A stretch of 64,000 bases of DNA from Flavobacteriales bacterium (GCA_016124845.1 WGMW01000049.1:36529-100528), one strand, 5' to 3'; counted from the first letter of the stretch, positions 47,984 through 57,373 are shown. Notes: generated by a model from the sequence alone, not told the origin. Translations and numbers: made by a program.

Positions 47984-49594
47984 CTACCGCGTAACAACCA
48001 CGGTGGCAGTTTTGACAAACGCTCCGTTGCTGAAACGAACCGTGTAAGTGCCTGCATTCCAATCGCTGCATTTGTAAAGCAGGTTGGCAGATTTATCTTG
48101 TTGCAGATTCAGGTTTTCAGAAAGCACCAGACGGCCAGCGCTGTCCACAACCTCCAATGTTGCTTTGGTGCGGTATGCTGCGCGAACGCCAACGGTCAGC
48201 ACATCTTTGGTCGGGTTCGGATACACCACCACGTGAAGCGCAGCTTCGTTTGACATGGTTGTGCCTTCAACGCCCGTTGTTCCGGTACGGTTAATGAACA
48301 CTTTGAAGAGGCGACCACTTGCCCAACTCTGCGTGCCATCGTTAATGAAGAAAATGTTCTCTGCCGAACTTTCAATGCCACCGTAAACGTAACCTACCAG
48401 CGTAGGCTGATTCATGGGCAAAGCATTCAACTCCAAAATTTCACCGTTTAAAAAGTTTACATTTTCTGATGGAATGAACTCCGCCCCAGAGCCAAGGAAA
48501 CCGGGCATTTGCAGCTCCAATTGTGTTTCGTCCATGCTGCCATCGCCATGGCGCGTTACCAAACTGATGGTTTTGACAAACGGAACCGCATCATCATCGA
48601 TCAGGTTACCGGTAGTGGTATCGTAGCGATAACGGCTCATTCCACCGAAGAAAAGCGTATGCATTTCATTGGCGGCCTGATCGTAGATCGGCAGATTGGC
48701 CGAATGATATTGATTCAATAGTTGATCGAAGTTGTTGTTGACCGAATATCCGCTTGCGGTCACATCAACCGTGTTGTGCCACGGCAGGTCCACATCGTGC
48801 TGAAAAACACCCGAAAAGGCCGTGAATCCTTCTTCGCCATTGGGAAATATCTGGCTGACCAGATTGTAATCCCTTCGGTGAAAATCGGCCGCATCCACCG
48901 TTTCGGTGTAATTGGTAATGTTCAAGGTTGTTCCATCATCTTCAATATTGAACTTGCGAATGGCCTCCGTGTAGTTCTGGATAAATCCGGGACCTTGGTT
49001 CGGCCCCATGGGGTTGTAACGTCCTTCAAAATACTGACCGCAAACGAGGTAGAAGGTGTTGTCAAGCAATCCAAGGTAGCTTCCGGTAACTGCCATGTTT
49101 GCATTGTTCACGTATCTGAACTGATCGGCCATTCCGTTTCCGCTGATGATGCGGTCCATCACGGTCGGAATGTTCACTGCAGTGAGATAGGCGTGTGTAA
49201 TATGGTCTCCGGCCGTTGGACTGTAGCCGTATCCACCAATAATGTAAAGCACCGTATCGCGTTGGGTAAACGCCATGTTTGTGCTCTGCAACTGTTCGAA
49301 TATGGGGGTTGGAAGCGCTGAAATGGAAGCTGACCAGTGTTGCAGGTTCACGGGGTCGACCACATAGGCCACCAGGTTATTGTCTTCTGCCAAAAATGTG
49401 GCCCACGGTTGCCTGCGGTGCAGTCCATCGGTCCGGCCACCGATAAGAAGCCATTTGCCATTGTGCTGCCCCACCACAAACGACTGAAGCCCCGGAGCAT
49501 TCGGCAAGGTGGCTTCTTCAATACTCAGTTCGAAATTCGGTTGAGCGAGGACACTTGTAGAAACAAGCATCCGCACGTAAAAAAATAGCTTCAT
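47984..49594 (-). CDS. Secreted kelch-like protein with T9SS sorting domain
   Basis: The 536-residue protein has a signal peptide and several strands of the type KWLLIGGRTDG and VLYIIGGYGYSP, suggesting a kelch-like propeller. The end is a type A sorting domain (VYPNPTKDVLTVG ... FVKTATVVVTR). No enzyme motif was found. It is one of four T9SS-sorted proteins in this window. Confidence 0.78.
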   Translation of the reverse strand: MKLFFYVRMLVSTSVLAQPNFELSIEEATLPNAPGLQSFVVGQHNGKWLLIGGRTDGLHRRQPWATFLAEDNNLVAYVVDPVNLQHWSASISALPTPIFEQLQSTNMAFTQRDTVLYIIGGYGYSPTAGDHITHAYLTAVNIPTVMDRIISGNGMADQFRYVNNANMAVTGSYLGLLDNTFYLVCGQYFEGRYNPMGPNQGPGFIQNYTEAIRKFNIEDDGTTLNITNYTETVDAADFHRRDYNLVSQIFPNGEEGFTAFSGVFQHDVDLPWHNTVDVTASGYSVNNNFDQLLNQYHSANLPIYDQAANEMHTLFFGGMSRYRYDTTTGNLIDDDAVPFVKTISLVTRHGDGSMDETQLELQMPGFLGSGAEFIPSENVNFLNGEILELNALPMNQPTLVGYVYGGIESSAENIFFINDGTQSWASGRLFKVFINRTGTTGVEGTTMSNEAALHVVVYPNPTKDVLTVGVRAAYRTKATLEVVDSAGRLVLSENLNLQQDKSANLLYKCSDWNAGTYTVRFSNGAFVKTATVVVTR

Positions 49595-49655
49595 AGTTCA
49601 GAGGTTTGAAGCGAAATTACCTCGCACCCAAACCGCAGAACGTGACGGTTATCAC

Positions 49656-50126
49656 CTATTGTGGCCGGAGGCTTTGAAACTCGCCCGTTACCTGAACGAA
49701 ATTGGCCGTGAAGGAGTAGTTTCCGGTCAGACAGCCGTTGCTAAGGTCCATATCGGTGATGGTCACCGTACCTGTTTCACCCGGACCGGTGAAAAGCGCA
49801 TTATTGTTCGAGTTCGGCCCCATATACATGGCGCGGTGCGGGTCAAGTTGTCCTTTCAAAGGATAAGTTCCGATGGAATCTCCCTCGAAAATAATGGTGA
49901 CGATATGTTGTCCGCCTCCGGCCAGATCGTGTCGGAAACCAAGCGATTGGTAGATGCCGCTGCTGGTCCAAACAGGCGTATGGGTAACGGTCAATGCCGT
50001 TCCATCCACCACAAAAGAGGCGGTCGTATCCAGTTCCAAGCAGTCCTTGTCTTCGTTCTTTTTGCACGCGGTCATTGCCAAGGAGACAGCCAATGCACAG
50101 AGTAAGATGATGTTGAGGTTTCTCAT
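49656..50126 (-). CDS. Lipoprotein of unknown function
   Basis: The 156-residue protein starts at ATG 50126 with a lipoprotein signal (LAVSLAMTAC, Cys at about residue 20) followed by KKNEDKDC. The mature part is beta-rich, with repeated Gly, Thr and Asn segments (YMGPNSNNNALFTGPGET). No domain was recognised. A much longer in-frame extension toward 50609 is on the opposite strand of proC and is rejected. Confidence 0.78.
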   Translation of the reverse strand: MRNLNIILLCALAVSLAMTACKKNEDKDCLELDTTASFVVDGTALTVTHTPVWTSSGIYQSLGFRHDLAGGGQHIVTIIFEGDSIGTYPLKGQLDPHRAMYMGPNSNNNALFTGPGETGTVTITDMDLSNGCLTGNYSFTANFVQVTGEFQSLRPQ

Positions 50127-50214
50127 GGTCGGTAGGTTTTGAATACAAATATGTCGGTTCGGAATTGGAACGACATCCGTTGATCCACGTAACTTCGGCA
50201 ACAAGTTTTTGAAG

Positions 50215-51012
50215 ATGGAAAACAAGCGAATAGCAATTATCGGATGTGGCAATCTGGGATTGACCATTGCCCACGGACTGTTGGATGATGGATTCGAGGC
50301 GGCCGCATTGACCGCCACGAGAAGGAACGTGAACCAACTTCGCGATCTGGCCGCAAAAGGCGTGAACGTCACTGCTGACAACATCAGTGCTGTCAATGGT
50401 TCGGATGTGGTGGTGCTGGGAGTGAAGCCGTATAACGTGAAACCGATCCTGAAGGAGATCGGTCCTGCGTTGGATGAGGGCAAACACATTTTGGTCTGTT
50501 TGGCCACGGGCATTACGTTGGCGGAACTGACCGAATGGAGAGGGAAAACACTTCCTACCTTCCGTGCCATGCCCAACACCGCTGCAGATGTCAACGAAAG
50601 CATGACCATGATCTGTGATACGGGAGCAACTTCAGCTCATCGTGAGGTTATCACGGGATTGTTCGATAAGATCGGCAGCACGCTCTACATCGATGAAAGC
50701 CTGATGGAGGCGGCCACCATTTTGGGTGCTTGCGGCATTGCTTACGTTTTAAGGTTCATGCGCGCCATGATACAGGGTGGGATAGAGGTCGGGTTCGATG
50801 CCAAGACCGCCACGGCCATTGTGAGCCAAACGATGAAAGGCGCTTCAGAACTGATCATTCAGAACGGTTCGCATCCTGAAAGTGAAATTGATAAAGTGAC
50901 AACCCCCAAAGGTTGCACGATTACTGGACTGAACGAGATGGAACACGCTGGGTTCAGTTCGGCACTGATCAAAGGGATCGTGGCGAGTTATAAGAAGATT
51001 GAAAAGAATTAG
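50215..51012 (+). CDS. proC: Pyrroline-5-carboxylate reductase
   Basis: The 265-residue enzyme has the NADP-binding start IAIIGCGNLGLTIAHGL and the C-terminal signature (TKTATAIVSQTMKGA-like, then VTTPKGCTITGL). It makes proline from pyrroline-5-carboxylate. The ATG at 50215 is chosen over a TTG at 50209. A bidirectional-looking palindrome follows 38 bp after the stop. Confidence 0.95.
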   Translation: MENKRIAIIGCGNLGLTIAHGLLDDGFEAAALTATRRNVNQLRDLAAKGVNVTADNISAVNGSDVVVLGVKPYNVKPILKEIGPALDEGKHILVCLATGITLAELTEWRGKTLPTFRAMPNTAADVNESMTMICDTGATSAHREVITGLFDKIGSTLYIDESLMEAATILGACGIAYVLRFMRAMIQGGIEVGFDAKTATAIVSQTMKGASELIIQNGSHPESEIDKVTTPKGCTITGLNEMEHAGFSSALIKGIVASYKKIEKN

Positions 51013-51050
51013 CGAATTAGCGAATTCGGGCAATTAGCGAATGAGCTACA

Positions 51051-51086
51051 GACCTGTTAGGTTTTGAAAACCTAACAGGTCTTTTT
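51051..51086. terminator. Perfect palindrome, bidirectional terminator
   Basis: GACCTGTTAGGTTTT and AAAACCTAACAGGTC flank one base and are followed by T-rich sequence. The sequence is a widespread Bacteroidota-type repeat, in my experience. It terminates proC and also contains the last codons and stop (51072-51074) of the opposing methyltransferase gene. Confidence 0.8.
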
Positions 51087-51656
51087 CATTTCCACCCACA
51101 ACTCCCGTCCCAAACGCGGTGCAATGGAATTCTCGCAGGGTTTCATACTGGCAATCTCAAACAGCCCACCGAAATAACCTTCGTATTCTTCCACGCTGCC
51201 ACCGAAGGGAGGGCCTTCTTCCGTCAGTTCAAAGCAGAACATGACGCCTGCCAGTTTCCCGTTTGGAGCCAGTAGTTCGTGCATCTTTTTGGCATAGTCT
51301 GAACGCCATTTCGGGTCGAGGGCGCAGAAGAAGGTCTGTTCCAGAATGAGGTCGTATTGGCCTTCATGTTCAAAGAAATTGCCCAGTAGCAAATGGTCTT
51401 GTGGAAACTCTTGGACACGCTTCTTGAATCCTTCCAATGCCAATGGCGCAATATCGATCACAAATACATTCTCAAAACCTTGCTCATGCAGGTATTCCGC
51501 TTCATACGCATTTCCGCAACCGGGAATCAGAATACGGATGCTTTTGTCCGTCAACGTATCAATGAATTCCTTCAGTGGAGTAGTAGGCGCACCCACATCC
51601 CAACCGATTTGATTTCCTGCGTAGCGGTTGTTCCAAAAGTCTTTGTCAAGTTCCAT
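51072..51656 (-). CDS. TPMT-family SAM-dependent methyltransferase
   Basis: The 194-residue protein has the TPMT-type start DFWNNRYAGNQIGWDVGAP and the SAM-binding motif ILIPGCGNAYEAEYL with acidic partner VIDIAPLAL. These proteins methylate thiols, halides or chalcogens. The last residues (KKTC) and stop codon come from the 51051-51081 palindrome. Its start lies within a 26-bp tandem duplication. Confidence 0.88.
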   Translation of the reverse strand: MELDKDFWNNRYAGNQIGWDVGAPTTPLKEFIDTLTDKSIRILIPGCGNAYEAEYLHEQGFENVFVIDIAPLALEGFKKRVQEFPQDHLLLGNFFEHEGQYDLILEQTFFCALDPKWRSDYAKKMHELLAPNGKLAGVMFCFELTEEGPPFGGSVEEYEGYFGGLFEIASMKPCENSIAPRLGRELWVEMKKTC

Positions 51657-51702
51657 GTTCAGTTATTTCACAGAGGTTCCATGTTCGGTTATTTCACAGA
51701 GA
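51651..51702. repeat. 26-bp tandem duplication over the TPMT-like start
   Basis: Two adjacent copies (51651-51676 and 51677-51702) differ at two positions. The first contains the gene's ATG; the second contributes an out-of-frame copy upstream. Confidence 0.85.
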
Positions 51703-51734
51703 AAGAATTGAGTTTATTGAGTTGCACGGAGAAA

Positions 51735-51773
51735 AATCCGCGTTAATCAGTTCAATCCGTGTCATCTGTGTTC
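51735..51773. repeat. 39-bp interspersed repeat, copy 2
   Basis: Aligns without gaps to 7353-7391. It ends on the first base of the rlmD stop codon (51773-51775). Copy 1 sits in the same orientation 3 bp beyond the ABC-F stop. Confidence 0.65.
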
Positions 51774-53179
51774 TATTTCTTTCTCACCAGCAGCACCACA
51801 CTCTCCACATGATGCGTATGCGGGAACATATCCACCGGCCGTGCCTTCTTCACCTCGTAGTTTTCGCTCAGCAACTGCACATCACGCGCTTGCGTGGCAG
51901 GGTTGCAACTCACATACACAATGCGGTCGGGTAGGAGTTCATTCAACCGCGCCACCACATCGGCATGCATGCCTGCACGGGGCGGATCGGTTATCACCAC
52001 ATCGGGTTTGCCTTCCTTGGCAATGAGTTCCTGTGTGAACACATCCTTCATGTCGCCTGCGTAGAACGTGCAGTTGTCGATGCCGTTCAGTTCCGCGTTC
52101 GCCTTCGCGTCATCAATGGCCGCTTCCACGTATTCGATTCCTACCACCTTCTTGGCCTTTTTCGCCACGAACTGCGCAATGGTTCCTGTTCCCGTGTAGA
52201 GGTCATACACCACCTCATCGCCCTTCAGGTCGGCAAAATCGCGGGCCACTTTGTAGAGTTCATACGCCTGCGGACCGTTGGTCTGGTAGAACGATTTCGG
52301 CCCCACGCGGAACTTCAACCCTTCCATTTCCTCCAGAATGTGATCCTTGCCATGGTGCACCTGTATGTCGAGGTCGTGAATGGTGTCATTCTGCTTCGTG
52401 TTCACCACATACAGCACCGAGGTGAGTTGCGGGAATTCCTCCACCAGCGTGTCCAGTATCAGCTTCACGTCTTTCGGGCGGTCTTCCGCCACGCTCAGTA
52501 TCACCATCCATTCGCCCGTCATGGTGCTGCGTACAATAAGATTGCGCAGAAAACCCTTCTGCTCGTTCAGATTGTAGTACGAGAACTCGTTTGCCAGGGC
52601 CATTTCCCGCACGCGGTTTCGGATGGCATTGCTCGGCTCGGCCATCAGGTGGCATTGCTTGATGTCGAGCACCTTGTCCCAACGACCGGGCACGTGAAAG
52701 CCCAACGAAGGCACGTCATCGAACACCTGTCCGCTGTCAATTTCCTCCTGCGTCAGCCATCGCTTGTGCGAAAAACTGAACTCCAACTTGTTGCGGTACT
52801 CGAACACGTTGGCGGACCCAAGAATGGGCTCAAACGCCTCCACTTGCACCTTCCCGATGCGTTGCAGCGCATCGCGCACCTGTTTGTTCTTGAATTCCAG
52901 CTGCTTCTCGTACGTCAGATGCTGCCACTTGCAGCCGCCACACACCCCGAAATACCCACACTTGGGGTCAATGCGCAGCTTCGAAAACTCCTTCACCCTC
53001 AATACGTGCCCCTCCGCGTAGTTCTTGCGCTTGCGCTTGATCATGATGTCGCATACATCGCCCGGAATGACAGCCGTCACGAACACCACCATTTCATCCA
53101 CCCGCGCCAGCGCCTGCCCCTTGTCTGCAATGTCAAGGATGGTCACATTCTCCAGCACTTGTTTCCGTCTTCTGCCCAT
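51773..53179 (-). CDS. rlmD: 23S rRNA (uracil-5-)-methyltransferase RlmD-like
   Basis: The 468-residue enzyme has an N-terminal TRAM domain, the 4Fe-4S cysteines CGYFGVCGGCKW, SAM motifs (VYDLYTGTGTIAQFVA, GIEYVEAAIDDA), and the catalytic Cys in YVSCNPATQARD. It methylates a uridine of 23S rRNA, most likely U1939; an RlmCD-like specificity is possible. The ATG at 53179 has a TATATTTG box only 4 bases away, predicting a leaderless mRNA. Confidence 0.92.
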   Translation of the reverse strand: MGRRRKQVLENVTILDIADKGQALARVDEMVVFVTAVIPGDVCDIMIKRKRKNYAEGHVLRVKEFSKLRIDPKCGYFGVCGGCKWQHLTYEKQLEFKNKQVRDALQRIGKVQVEAFEPILGSANVFEYRNKLEFSFSHKRWLTQEEIDSGQVFDDVPSLGFHVPGRWDKVLDIKQCHLMAEPSNAIRNRVREMALANEFSYYNLNEQKGFLRNLIVRSTMTGEWMVILSVAEDRPKDVKLILDTLVEEFPQLTSVLYVVNTKQNDTIHDLDIQVHHGKDHILEEMEGLKFRVGPKSFYQTNGPQAYELYKVARDFADLKGDEVVYDLYTGTGTIAQFVAKKAKKVVGIEYVEAAIDDAKANAELNGIDNCTFYAGDMKDVFTQELIAKEGKPDVVITDPPRAGMHADVVARLNELLPDRIVYVSCNPATQARDVQLLSENYEVKKARPVDMFPHTHHVESVVLLVRKK

Positions 53180-53183
53180 GGCG

Positions 53184-53191
53184 CAAATATA
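53184..53191 (-). promoter_or_regulatory. -7 box directly before rlmD
   Basis: TATATTTG on the minus strand is four bases from the rlmD ATG, so the transcript would be leaderless. Confidence 0.5.
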
Positions 53192-53405
53192 GAGTTGGTG
53201 CGGTTCAAAGTTCAGGGTGAATGGTAACCGTGTGTTACAAACAAGTGACCAGTAAGTATTCGCTAAGAGTTTGTTGATTTAATAGGTATGTTTGGAATTT
53301 AGGGTTAAGGCCGTTTCTAATTGCCAAGCCGGTTATTTAAATTGACTTAACCAAATTAGATATGATCACATTAATAACACACGGATTTTTTTAGCCCCCT
53401 TAAAC

Positions 53406-56195
53406 ATGACGATGAAACCAGATATATCAAGAAAATTAAATCCAAAGAATAGAAATAAGGTAACTCACTTGCCTCTTGAAAACGGCAGGTTGGAAACCAT
53501 TCCGTTCGAAGTTCGCTCATTTAGAAAGCTGCAACATTTGAGTATGTATAACAATCGGCTTTCATCACTTCCTGACTATATAGGGGAATTAGATAGGTTG
53601 CAGCAAATCAATTTGTCGAACAATAAATTTGACAGTTTGCCCAACCAATTAATTGATGTTAAATCTCTGACCATCCTAAATCTTAAAGGAAATAGTATTC
53701 AGAGTTTGGATGGAATAAATCAATTAAGTTCAAACTTGCTCAAACTGAACCTTGCGTCAAATAAAATTGATGAAAGCCAAATTGATCTTAAACCATATAG
53801 TAAACTATCGGATCTTGACCTAAGTGACAACTTAATGAAGGCCATTCCTGATGCGCTTCTTCAAGAAAGTTTGATTTCTCTGAATTTATCGAATAACGAG
53901 ATAGTAAAAATCCCAGAGTCTATAGGAAGGCTTAGTAAAATCCGAGAGCTTAACTTGAGTTTCAATAATATAACGGAAATTCCAGAAAGTATTGGTTTGC
54001 TCACCAATCTCAGAAAGCTCGACTTGTCTGGCAATCAAATAGTTGACTTGCCCAAAGGGATAAGCAAGCTCGATAAGCTCACACACCTAAATCTAAATGG
54101 TAATCCAATTGGTGACGTTCCACCGGAAATTGCGAATCAGGGCTTGAATGGAGTTCTAAACTACTACATCAATTTAGGTGAATCTGTCCCACTAAATGAA
54201 GCTAAGATGTTGATTGTTGGACAAGGTGGTGTCGGCAAAACGTTTCTTATGAATAAGCTCATTTTTGGACAAAGTCCAGAAACTGTTACTACTGAAGGTA
54301 TCGATATCCAAAAATGGAACATGAGTATTAGAAAAGAGGAATCAGATTCTGGGAATGTTGAAAGGGTTCGGTTAAATGCGTGGGATTTTGGTGGCCAGGA
54401 AATTTATCATTCGACACATCAGTTTTTTCTGACAAAAAGATCAGTTTATCTGTTCGTTTGGGAGGCAAGAAATGACGACTCACTACTTACGTTTGATTAT
54501 TGGCTAAATATTATTCGTGTTCTGAGCAATAATTCTCCCGTAATAGTTGTGCTCAATAAAATTGATGAGAGACTTAAGGAAATTGATCAGAAGTCTATTG
54601 TTGAAAAGTTCCCGAATGTGATTGGATTTCATTCTGTTAGCGCCAAGATAGGTACCAATTTGGAAGAACTGACCGACCGTATTCAAAGGACGGTTATTAA
54701 ACTGCCCCATTTGGGAGATAAACTACCTAAGGTTTGGAGCGACATACGGGCTGAACTGGAAGGGCTTAGTGACAATTATATAACGTATGAAAACTACCTA
54801 AGCATATGTAATAGACACGGTCTTTCAAAGAAGGATTCAAAGTTTCTAAGTCAGTACTTTCATGACTTAGGGGTATTCCTGCATTTTGTTGATAATCCAA
54901 TTTTGCGTCCAATCGTATTCCTGAAGCCTGAATGGGCCACAAATTGCGTTTACCAAATTCTTGATTTGAAGCAAGTCATTTCAAATTTTGGAGAGTTTGA
55001 CAGCGAAGTTCTGGACAATCTTTTAAGTGAGTACGATTCACAACAGATTAGCTACATCATTGAATTGATGAAAAAGTTTGAATTGTGTTTTCAACTTGGG
55101 GAAAAGAAGTATGTAATTCCTGAGCTGTTACGCGTTTCTGAACCTAAGGTCAAAAACTTTTCCAATAATGGAATAGGCTTGGTTTATCAATATGACTTTA
55201 TGCCAGCCGGTATAATCTCTAGATTAATTGTAAGACTTAAGGATAATTTGGTTAGCGGTAAATACTGGAAATATGGCTTGTTTGTGCGGCATCAAAACAC
55301 CATTGGCAAGGTCACGAGTAATCAGTTTTCAAGGTCCATTAATATTCAAGTATTCGGTGAGAATGAAGCTTTGCTTTTGGGAATTATTAAGCGTGATTTG
55401 GATCACATTAATGAGTCTTTGAATTATCCATCTCATTCAATAGCAATACAGTGTAACTGCCCAAACTGTAGCAGGGCCGAAAGTCCATTCATGTTTAACT
55501 ATGAGTTTTTAGAGAAGGCGAAAAGGGCTGGGGTTCGGACAGTTCACTGCCAGCATCATATTGTCGAGGTTAATCTAGAACAACTAATTGGACCTTATCA
55601 AATCAAAACTGCAAATAAGGGAGAGGATTTTGGCTTTAATTCTACGGACTTAACAGTTGATATTATTGAGATATCAACTCGGATTTTGGAACGAAAGTAT
55701 AGAGTTGAATGGGAAGACCATGTGAATGATTTATTTACCGATCATCTCAGAACAAAAGGATATGGTGTGACGGATCAAACCAGGAGCGGTCGGTCTAACA
55801 CTCAAAGTGGTGAATTGGATTTGATGATTAGAAACTTACGAGGCATGCCCGTAGCTATCGTAGAGGCATTGCGACTTAAGTCATTAGGAAAGGGAAATCA
55901 ACAACTAATTCTTCACTTAAACAAGATGCTGGTTGATTACGATACTAATGGACTCAGCAGAAATTTCTTACTAGTCTATTCATTAGCGGATGACTTTAGC
56001 GATTTTTGGAAAAAGTATCAGGAGTATATCGCGGACTTGCATCATCACCACTTGTATAATCCGTTGGCAAAAATGACATCCTATAATATCAACAGGGATT
56101 TGAGTCAGCGAGCCAACTTAAAGGTGATTGTCTCTCAACATGAAATCGGAGCAGGTATCTGCGATGTTTATCATATTGTGCTGAATATGAAATAA
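53406..56195 (+). CDS. LRR-Roc-COR protein with C-terminal nuclease-like region
   Basis: The 929-residue protein has leucine-rich repeats at about residues 15-245. A Roc GTPase follows (P-loop GQGGVGKT 272-279, DFGGQE 327-332, NKID 384-387, SAK 412-414), then a COR domain to about 670. A Cys/His cluster (C683, C685, C688, H714, C715, H717) may bind zinc. The last 180 residues hold YGVTDQTRSG, GELDLMI (802-808) and IVEALRLK (818-825), a pattern like PD-(D/E)XK nucleases, though the ExK lysine is shifted. The layout resembles NLR/STAND-type defence sensors. The gene is distinctly A+T-rich beside its neighbours, so transfer is likely. The 226-bp gap before it holds no gene. Confidence 0.88.
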   Translation: MTMKPDISRKLNPKNRNKVTHLPLENGRLETIPFEVRSFRKLQHLSMYNNRLSSLPDYIGELDRLQQINLSNNKFDSLPNQLIDVKSLTILNLKGNSIQSLDGINQLSSNLLKLNLASNKIDESQIDLKPYSKLSDLDLSDNLMKAIPDALLQESLISLNLSNNEIVKIPESIGRLSKIRELNLSFNNITEIPESIGLLTNLRKLDLSGNQIVDLPKGISKLDKLTHLNLNGNPIGDVPPEIANQGLNGVLNYYINLGESVPLNEAKMLIVGQGGVGKTFLMNKLIFGQSPETVTTEGIDIQKWNMSIRKEESDSGNVERVRLNAWDFGGQEIYHSTHQFFLTKRSVYLFVWEARNDDSLLTFDYWLNIIRVLSNNSPVIVVLNKIDERLKEIDQKSIVEKFPNVIGFHSVSAKIGTNLEELTDRIQRTVIKLPHLGDKLPKVWSDIRAELEGLSDNYITYENYLSICNRHGLSKKDSKFLSQYFHDLGVFLHFVDNPILRPIVFLKPEWATNCVYQILDLKQVISNFGEFDSEVLDNLLSEYDSQQISYIIELMKKFELCFQLGEKKYVIPELLRVSEPKVKNFSNNGIGLVYQYDFMPAGIISRLIVRLKDNLVSGKYWKYGLFVRHQNTIGKVTSNQFSRSINIQVFGENEALLLGIIKRDLDHINESLNYPSHSIAIQCNCPNCSRAESPFMFNYEFLEKAKRAGVRTVHCQHHIVEVNLEQLIGPYQIKTANKGEDFGFNSTDLTVDIIEISTRILERKYRVEWEDHVNDLFTDHLRTKGYGVTDQTRSGRSNTQSGELDLMIRNLRGMPVAIVEALRLKSLGKGNQQLILHLNKMLVDYDTNGLSRNFLLVYSLADDFSDFWKKYQEYIADLHHHHLYNPLAKMTSYNINRDLSQRANLKVIVSQHEIGAGICDVYHIVLNMK

Positions 56196-56302
56196 GTCTG
56201 TTAACGAGGCAAGGTTAGCGTGCTTCTAAAGTAAACACATTGGATGTGCCAGATAGCGCACCTTTGCAACACATGCTTTCTTCAACCCCTCCGAACAAAC
56301 CC

Positions 56303-56890
56303 ATGAAACCCATCCTCCTCGTCCTTCTAACTTCGGTCATCACCGTCCAAGTTTCCCTTGCGCAGATCACCCGAAACGATGTGTTGCCATTGTTCGCCAA
56401 GTTGGGGGCGGAGGATTTTAAGGGTGCGCAACAGCTTTCGGCTGAATTGCTGAAGGAATTCAAAAAGGACACCACCTCGCTGGTCGGTATTGTGCGCTAT
56501 GCGTACCTCTATTCAAGTGCGGCCTTGGTATCGAAAGGGGAGATGAGCTACAAGGAATTGAAGTCAAGATCGAAGGCGGTGCGTGGCAAGTTTCTGCTCA
56601 TGCCCGGTCATCCGGCAACCACCGATACGGTGAAATTGAAATACGATTCGAATGAGTTGAAAATGCAGGGCGACCAAGCCAAATGTTCCGTGATCACCCC
56701 GAACAGCAACCAAAGCTCCATCTACTTCTTCGAGTATTACGACCTTGTTCCCGGCACGGACATCCACCAGTTTGATGGAAAGGACACGCGCATCGGTGGA
56801 ACCTTGGACAGCATCGAATTCAACCCGAACGGTTCCACCATTTGGATCATGCGGCTCCATTTCAAAGATGCCATCCTACGGGAGATGTAG
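56303..56890 (+). CDS. Secreted protein of unknown function
   Basis: The 195-residue product begins at ATG 56303 with a signal peptide (MKPILLVLLTSVITVQVSLA). The mature domain is mixed alpha/beta with a single Cys. The in-frame 21 residues upstream lack signal character. I recognise no family. It lies between the Roco-type gene and the minisatellite. Confidence 0.7.
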   Translation: MKPILLVLLTSVITVQVSLAQITRNDVLPLFAKLGAEDFKGAQQLSAELLKEFKKDTTSLVGIVRYAYLYSSAALVSKGEMSYKELKSRSKAVRGKFLLMPGHPATTDTVKLKYDSNELKMQGDQAKCSVITPNSNQSSIYFFEYYDLVPGTDIHQFDGKDTRIGGTLDSIEFNPNGSTIWIMRLHFKDAILREM

Positions 56891-56979
56891 CGGAGTGGTG
56901 ATCGCCTATATTTACTGATTGCCCTTTCATGCATTGATGGACATTTTCATAACTGTCTCTCAGAAAAAGATAGTTCTGT

Positions 56980-57210
56980 TTTCCAATACCAATACATTGT
57001 CACCCAGTTCCAAAGCATTGGTTTCCGAAACAATAGTTATGTTTTCCAAATCCAATGCATTGCTTTACACTTCTAAAGCATTGTTTTCTGAATCCAATGC
57101 ATTGTTTTATGAATCCAATGCATTCTTTTCCGAAACAATAGTTATGTTTTTCAGATCCAATGCATTGCTTTCCAATTCCAATGTTATTTGGTGGAAAAGC
57201 AATGCAATGC
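56980..57210. repeat. 21-bp minisatellite, about 11 degenerate units
   Basis: Units such as TTCCGAATCCAATGCATTGTT-like 21-mers repeat without gaps. One variant, beginning TTCCGAAACAATAG, occurs at 57023 and again at 57128, exactly 105 bp (five units) apart, showing a higher-order repeat. In one plus frame (56919-57239) the units encode heptapeptides such as FSESNAL. Coding status is uncertain, because a 21-bp period keeps any stop-free frame open. Confidence 0.85.
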
Positions 57211-57373
57211 TTTCGAGCGCAGCAGGGATGGCGAACTAATTTATAAAGGCGGAAATCCCTATCTGTCCCCCAACTTGTGCCCGCACTATTGCCGCAGATA
57301 AAACACGCTTCGTTCCCTTCGCAATCTGTACTGCGATGTGTTGGGTTCCATGTACGAAACAGAGGAAGTGGAT

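Noticed and set aside
49656..50609. 317-residue extension of the lipoprotein gene
   Set aside because: The first 160 residues are antisense to proC; the lipoprotein signal begins at 50126.
51965..53227. 420-residue frame on the plus strand opposite rlmD
   Set aside because: Antisense shadow of a well-matched enzyme; His/Leu/Arg-rich composition and no domain.
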